A stretch of 64,000 nucleotides of DNA from Alentia gelatinosa. Its lineage: Eukaryota; Annelida; Polychaeta; Phyllodocida; Polynoidae. The stretch is taken from positions 43,379,950 to 43,443,949 of the forward strand of contig OX465579.1 of the NCBI GenBank assembly GCA_950022655.1, read 5' to 3'. Below are positions 60,745 through 64,000 of this stretch, in pieces (the first letter of the stretch is position 1; every line of letters begins with the position of its first letter). The notes under the pieces are model-generated. The model was not told the DNA's origin. It was given only the letters and a program-made list of their open reading frames with translations, and made no database searches. Position numbers and translations under genes: made by a program.

Positions 60745-60900
60745 GGACTGTGTTACCCTAGGCGGTGTCATAGGCTAACAACTGGACCGCAGGCCCAACG
60801 TTTGATCCCGGGTATTGGACTGAGTGAGATTCAGAGCCACTCAGTTTGCTCCTGGCCGAGTAGACTGTGGCCTGCTCCCAAAACCAGAATATAGAAATTC
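60745..60900 (+). mobile_element. Possible decayed tRNA-derived SINE
   Basis: TCATAGGCTAACAACTGG (A-box-like) is followed after about 25 bp by CGTTTGATCCCGGG (B-box-like), then GGACTGAGTGAGATTCAGAG. Box spacing fits a tRNA head, but both boxes are imperfect and no other copy is in the window. Confidence 0.3.
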
Positions 60901-61719
60901 TTGTTGTTTTATTCTCAGTTGTTTAGAAATCCGAATATTCATAACCAAGGATGAATCGCTTACTTGTCCACTAAAATCCAATAGTTTTTCGTTAGTGCTA
61001 CTGTATAGAGCAGAATTTCTCTGTTGAAGGAGCGTCTTGCCTGAGGGTTTATGAAGCTAATTCTGAAAGGTAATGTAAGGACCCGGTCATAGATCTCATA
61101 AGACGCCTCTAATAGTCATACATCTGACAGTTCAATATCAGCCCCAAGGTAAGGTCAGAGAAGAAATGAAATTAGAATGTTCAGCCACTATTATCATATA
61201 CCTATGTGCGAATATCTCACACTTATGTGTCGGCTGTACGAATTTAATTCTGCACATTGTCCACAAACTAATAGTTTGTGCACTGTGTACAACGTGATTT
61301 GTTTTAGAATATTAATGATTTCCAAGCATATAATAATGAGATACAGTGAGTGTGTTTGAATTATATCTGTTCCTTGTTGTTTAGGTCGGAACTATTCACC
61401 TTGTGCTTCGAACTCAGTGAATATATCCGACCAAAACAACTCGAAACAGATTTCATTCAGACACACTGACCATGTCTCCATATAATACGCCTAGTGGATG
61501 CCTGCTCACTAACACACTTCACAGTCATTCACCTTCATTCTCCACATTAATACAAGAAAAGAATAGGAAAACAATTACCTATCCCACAGATTTACACCTA
61601 CTCCCCCGCCTAAACTCCTATTTCCCCTCTCTATATGTGCACGTGGCCTGCGCTGGGCCTAAGACTCACCCCTTGTAATAAACCACCCCTGAGCTGCTCC
61701 CAGGGGTGTGGCCCTACTT
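60901..61719. other. No gene seen
   Basis: AT-rich DNA with unrecognised short frames. Confidence 0.55.
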
Positions 61720-62520
61720 CGTGACCACCCATTGAGAAGCCCATTCTAATCATTGGCTCGGCTAGACACGGTCTCTGCGCATGTTCTCCGGGCGCTATAT
61801 CGCTTTTCGATCAGAACTTCCCCGGCGGAGTCTAGAGAGACTAGAGGATTGTAAATGTGGAGAGAGGGGGCAGTCTTAGGGGTGACTGGAACCTCGGGCC
61901 GCGCCACCCCGGTACAGTCAGGGCCTTTGGCTATTAAGGCGACACACTCTCCCAAGAGAGTCTCTGTGCCCAGCACTTGTCCTCTAACTCATTTGTTTGC
62001 GGACGGCTTCAGGGAGTTGGTGCCACGGGGCACGGAGCAGCTCATCAAAGTTTGCCGAGTTGCTCGGGATATCATTCTTCACCGGGTCCACTGCGGGCGA
62101 CCCGCCGCCACCTCCTCACTACCACCTCCTCTGGCCGCACTGCGCCACCAATATACTCGGTGGGAATTTAAAGCGAGCAGCTCGATTGAGTGTTCCCCGC
62201 GGGGGAGGTGTGGTTATGGGCTCCTGCTCGGGAGCTGCTCTTGGTGGGAGAGAGGTGGTGCTCTGGGAGGAGCTCCCGTAAATGGCCTGTTGAAAAGCTT
62301 TGTTTTGTGGCTTTTCTATGCGGGTGGAGTTCGGCGAAGAGGAAGTGGGAGCTATATCCCGTTCCGTAAGTGCATGCCTCAAACGCACCGTCCTCTATGG
62401 CAAATATGGCGAGGAGAAATTGCTTGCGCTGTCAAGGTTTGTCAGTAGTGAGAAGGTCGTGTGTGGTTTAAAGATGCGAGCGTTGGCTCTTGGCCATGGG
62501 GTGAGTGTGACATCTCGTGG
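61720..62520. other. GC/CpG-rich island, no gene supported
   Basis: A broad GC-rich block with GAGCAGCTC and GGAGCTGCTC words, ATTGG/CCAAT boxes near its left edge (about 61730-61757) and GAGGAAGTGG (ETS-type, 62339). Overlapping open frames up to 197 codons exist on both strands. They have no recognisable domain and are expected from GC content, but this is the best place in the window to look for a missed first exon or a promoter. Confidence 0.4.
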
Positions 62521-62634
62521 TTGGCATACAGATGGCATTTATTGATTTCTCTTCTTCCAACAGCTAAGGGTATGAGCCTTTAACTTTGGCTTTAATGCAT
62601 TATTAGATATCTTTATATGTATCTGATACATACA

Positions 62635-62776
62635 CAATATAGGCTGGTTTCAGATACAAGCGGCCGTATGCTCCGAGGAGTTGACGCGTAGTAATATCCG
62701 AGCGTATGCGAGGATATTGCGCAGAGTCAACTCCGAGGAGCATACAATCGCTTTTATCTGAAACCAGTCTATATTG
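62635..62776. repeat. 142-bp near-perfect hairpin (foldback element)
   Basis: CAATATAGGCTGGTTTCAGAT at the left pairs with the complement ending in CTATATTG at the right. Inward, GTATGCTCCGAGGAGTTGAC pairs with GTCAACTCCGAGGAGCATAC, and AATATCC-AGCG pairs across the small loop region. The pairing is interrupted only by a few mismatches over about 60 bp per arm. Most likely a foldback/MITE copy that is young enough to keep both arms. Confidence 0.85.
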
Positions 62777-62874
62777 CATTTATTATACATTTTTTCCGGG
62801 CAAGTGGCATGTCAATATCAGTTTATTTTTATGATGCACTATGTTTTTGTACGCACTATTTTTCCGTATGCGCC

Positions 62875-62909
62875 ACCCGGAGCATATAACATATCTGTAT
62901 GCTCCGGGT
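62875..62909. repeat. Small hairpin sharing the GCTCCGG word
   Basis: ACCCGGAGCATA (62875-62886) pairs with TATGCTCCGGGT (62898-62909), 12 bp perfect. GTATGCTCCG is shared with the 142-bp hairpin 100 bp upstream, suggesting the two structures are related. Confidence 0.8.
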
Positions 62910-64000
62910 ATTTCCATACAAACTCACTATGCGTTTTCTATGGACACTTTGTATTAGGTGGATAATAAAAGCATATATGCAGAAAGATAATATCCAAAAT
63001 AGGTAATAACCTTGGCTGATTATTGTGTTTGATATCAGAAACTTATTTTCACTATACATTTGCTACAGCCCGTTGTGTATCTATATAGTAGACTGGTAAA
63101 GAAGTAGATAGATTGTAGATAGATTGTAGATAGATTTCCTATATCCCGTGTTCTCCAATGGAGATGGTCTTAGGAAGTCGAGATCTGGTAGTTTCTCCTG
63201 TGATCATCTCGCGACCAGTTTAATCATGGGCTCTTCTTCCTAGGGCGCTAGCTTTATTGATCTTCATATCCCCAAGGTCACGATAAGGTCATACCAGGTC
63301 ACATCCAGGGTGAATTGGGAGATGGATCAGACGATAAACACTTGCGAATAGGAATGGCGAATGGGCGCCTAATGGCTAGAGGCGAGTTGACTTTGTGTAG
63401 CAGATAAATAAAACAAAGACAAAACACGCCGCTATCTTAATTCCGTCATTTCGTCTTTTTGCAGTCCCATTCTTTGTCTTATTTTCTATTATTCCCGATC
63501 GTTAAATACCCGTCTTCCTTTCCTATTGGTTCATACCCTTTCTTGTACTCAATGTCAATAGAAGTAGCCTTTGATAATTCTTATAGGTGTTCTGTGTTAT
63601 TGTTGTTTTTGTAGTGTGTTACTTCAAAAGAAACAAGTCACTTTGAGGTATAGCGCAAATGCCAATAATAAAAAAATATATTAAGCCTTTTTAGATACTA
63701 TAGCAGCACCACATGAGTGTGTGAGCCTAACTTGTCAAACATAACGGATGTAACATTCTTATTCCTTTTGCATTTTCATTTCGTCCGCTCTCCGAGCAGT
63801 CGGTAATTTTTTCAAATACGAATAAATGAATTTTTGGGTTTTATGTACCCGTATATTTTTCAAAAAGAAATACAGGGCATAGATCCCATACACAGATATC
63901 CGCTCTGTGGTTAAATCTTCCGGATACAGCGACCCTTTCGCGATTACAGTTCAAACGTGAATATTAGAGGACCGGACACACCATGCCTCAGATCACTCCA
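62910..64000. other. No gene seen; short tandem repeat at 63104
   Basis: AT-rich DNA. Three units of TAGATAGATTG at 63104-63136. No recognised frame to the end of the window. Confidence 0.55.

Noticed and set aside
61855..62448. 197-codon plus-strand open frame
   Set aside because: Lies in a GC-rich island with long overlapping frames on both strands; no domain or motif is recognisable and the composition is dominated by GC-rich codons.

Overview
The window looks like a gene-poor stretch of an invertebrate animal genome. The evidence is a spliced transposase gene with a 214-bp GT-AG intron, tRNA-derived SINEs, long microsatellites, many small inverted-repeat elements, and no prokaryotic operon structure. 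The SINE style (tRNA head, conserved body, AACC-type tail) would suit a mollusc or another lophotrochozoan, but I cannot name the species. Apart from the transposase I could not support any host protein-coding gene; nearly all other open frames are short, unrecognisable and without believable splice context. The sequence is probably intergenic or inside one very large intron.

The clearest object is a piggyBac-type transposon at 19060-26502. It has TTAA target duplications, perfect CCCTTTAACGGC terminal repeats, and an apparently intact two-exon transposase on the minus strand (606 aa; all catalytic aspartates and the C-terminal Cys/His domain present) with a TATA box 108 bp upstream of its ATG. 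The left ~4.3 kb carries no gene but holds arrays of degenerate tandem repeats, one with a period near 205 bp. The right end carries four 34-bp units built on the palindrome ATGCCTTAAGGCAT. An 897-bp element at 55614-56510 has related TTAA/CCCTTT ends and, also at its right end, four 33-bp units built on a CTGCA-NNNN-TGCAG palindrome. A third, weaker candidate lies at 47876-48123. Together they suggest a family of TTAA elements with arrays of hairpins beside one end.

Other layout. 1-19059: mostly unremarkable AT-rich DNA, with three copies of a foldback element family (about 6930, 10610 and 15160), a promoter-like cluster at 3747-4140, a 52-bp tandem repeat at 7739 and a GC-rich promoter-like patch at 17270-17480. 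26503-43386: two copies of a tRNA-Thr-like SINE (29799 and 36078), a second SINE family (39142), a tRNA-Ile-like half (41042) and GC-rich islands. 43387-64000: a 187-bp TTTC/TTCC tract, a 101-bp direct duplication (43753 and 44524), a 22-bp minisatellite with TATAAA in most units (51240-51655), several CpG-rich islands with promoter- or enhancer-like motifs, a cluster of GGCGTACGCC palindromes (57881-58205) and a 142-bp near-perfect hairpin (62635-62776).

CTCF-like sequences recur between 31 and 59 kb. With the scattered CpG-rich islands and the lack of exons, they make a regulatory landscape around a distant gene a reasonable but unproven reading.
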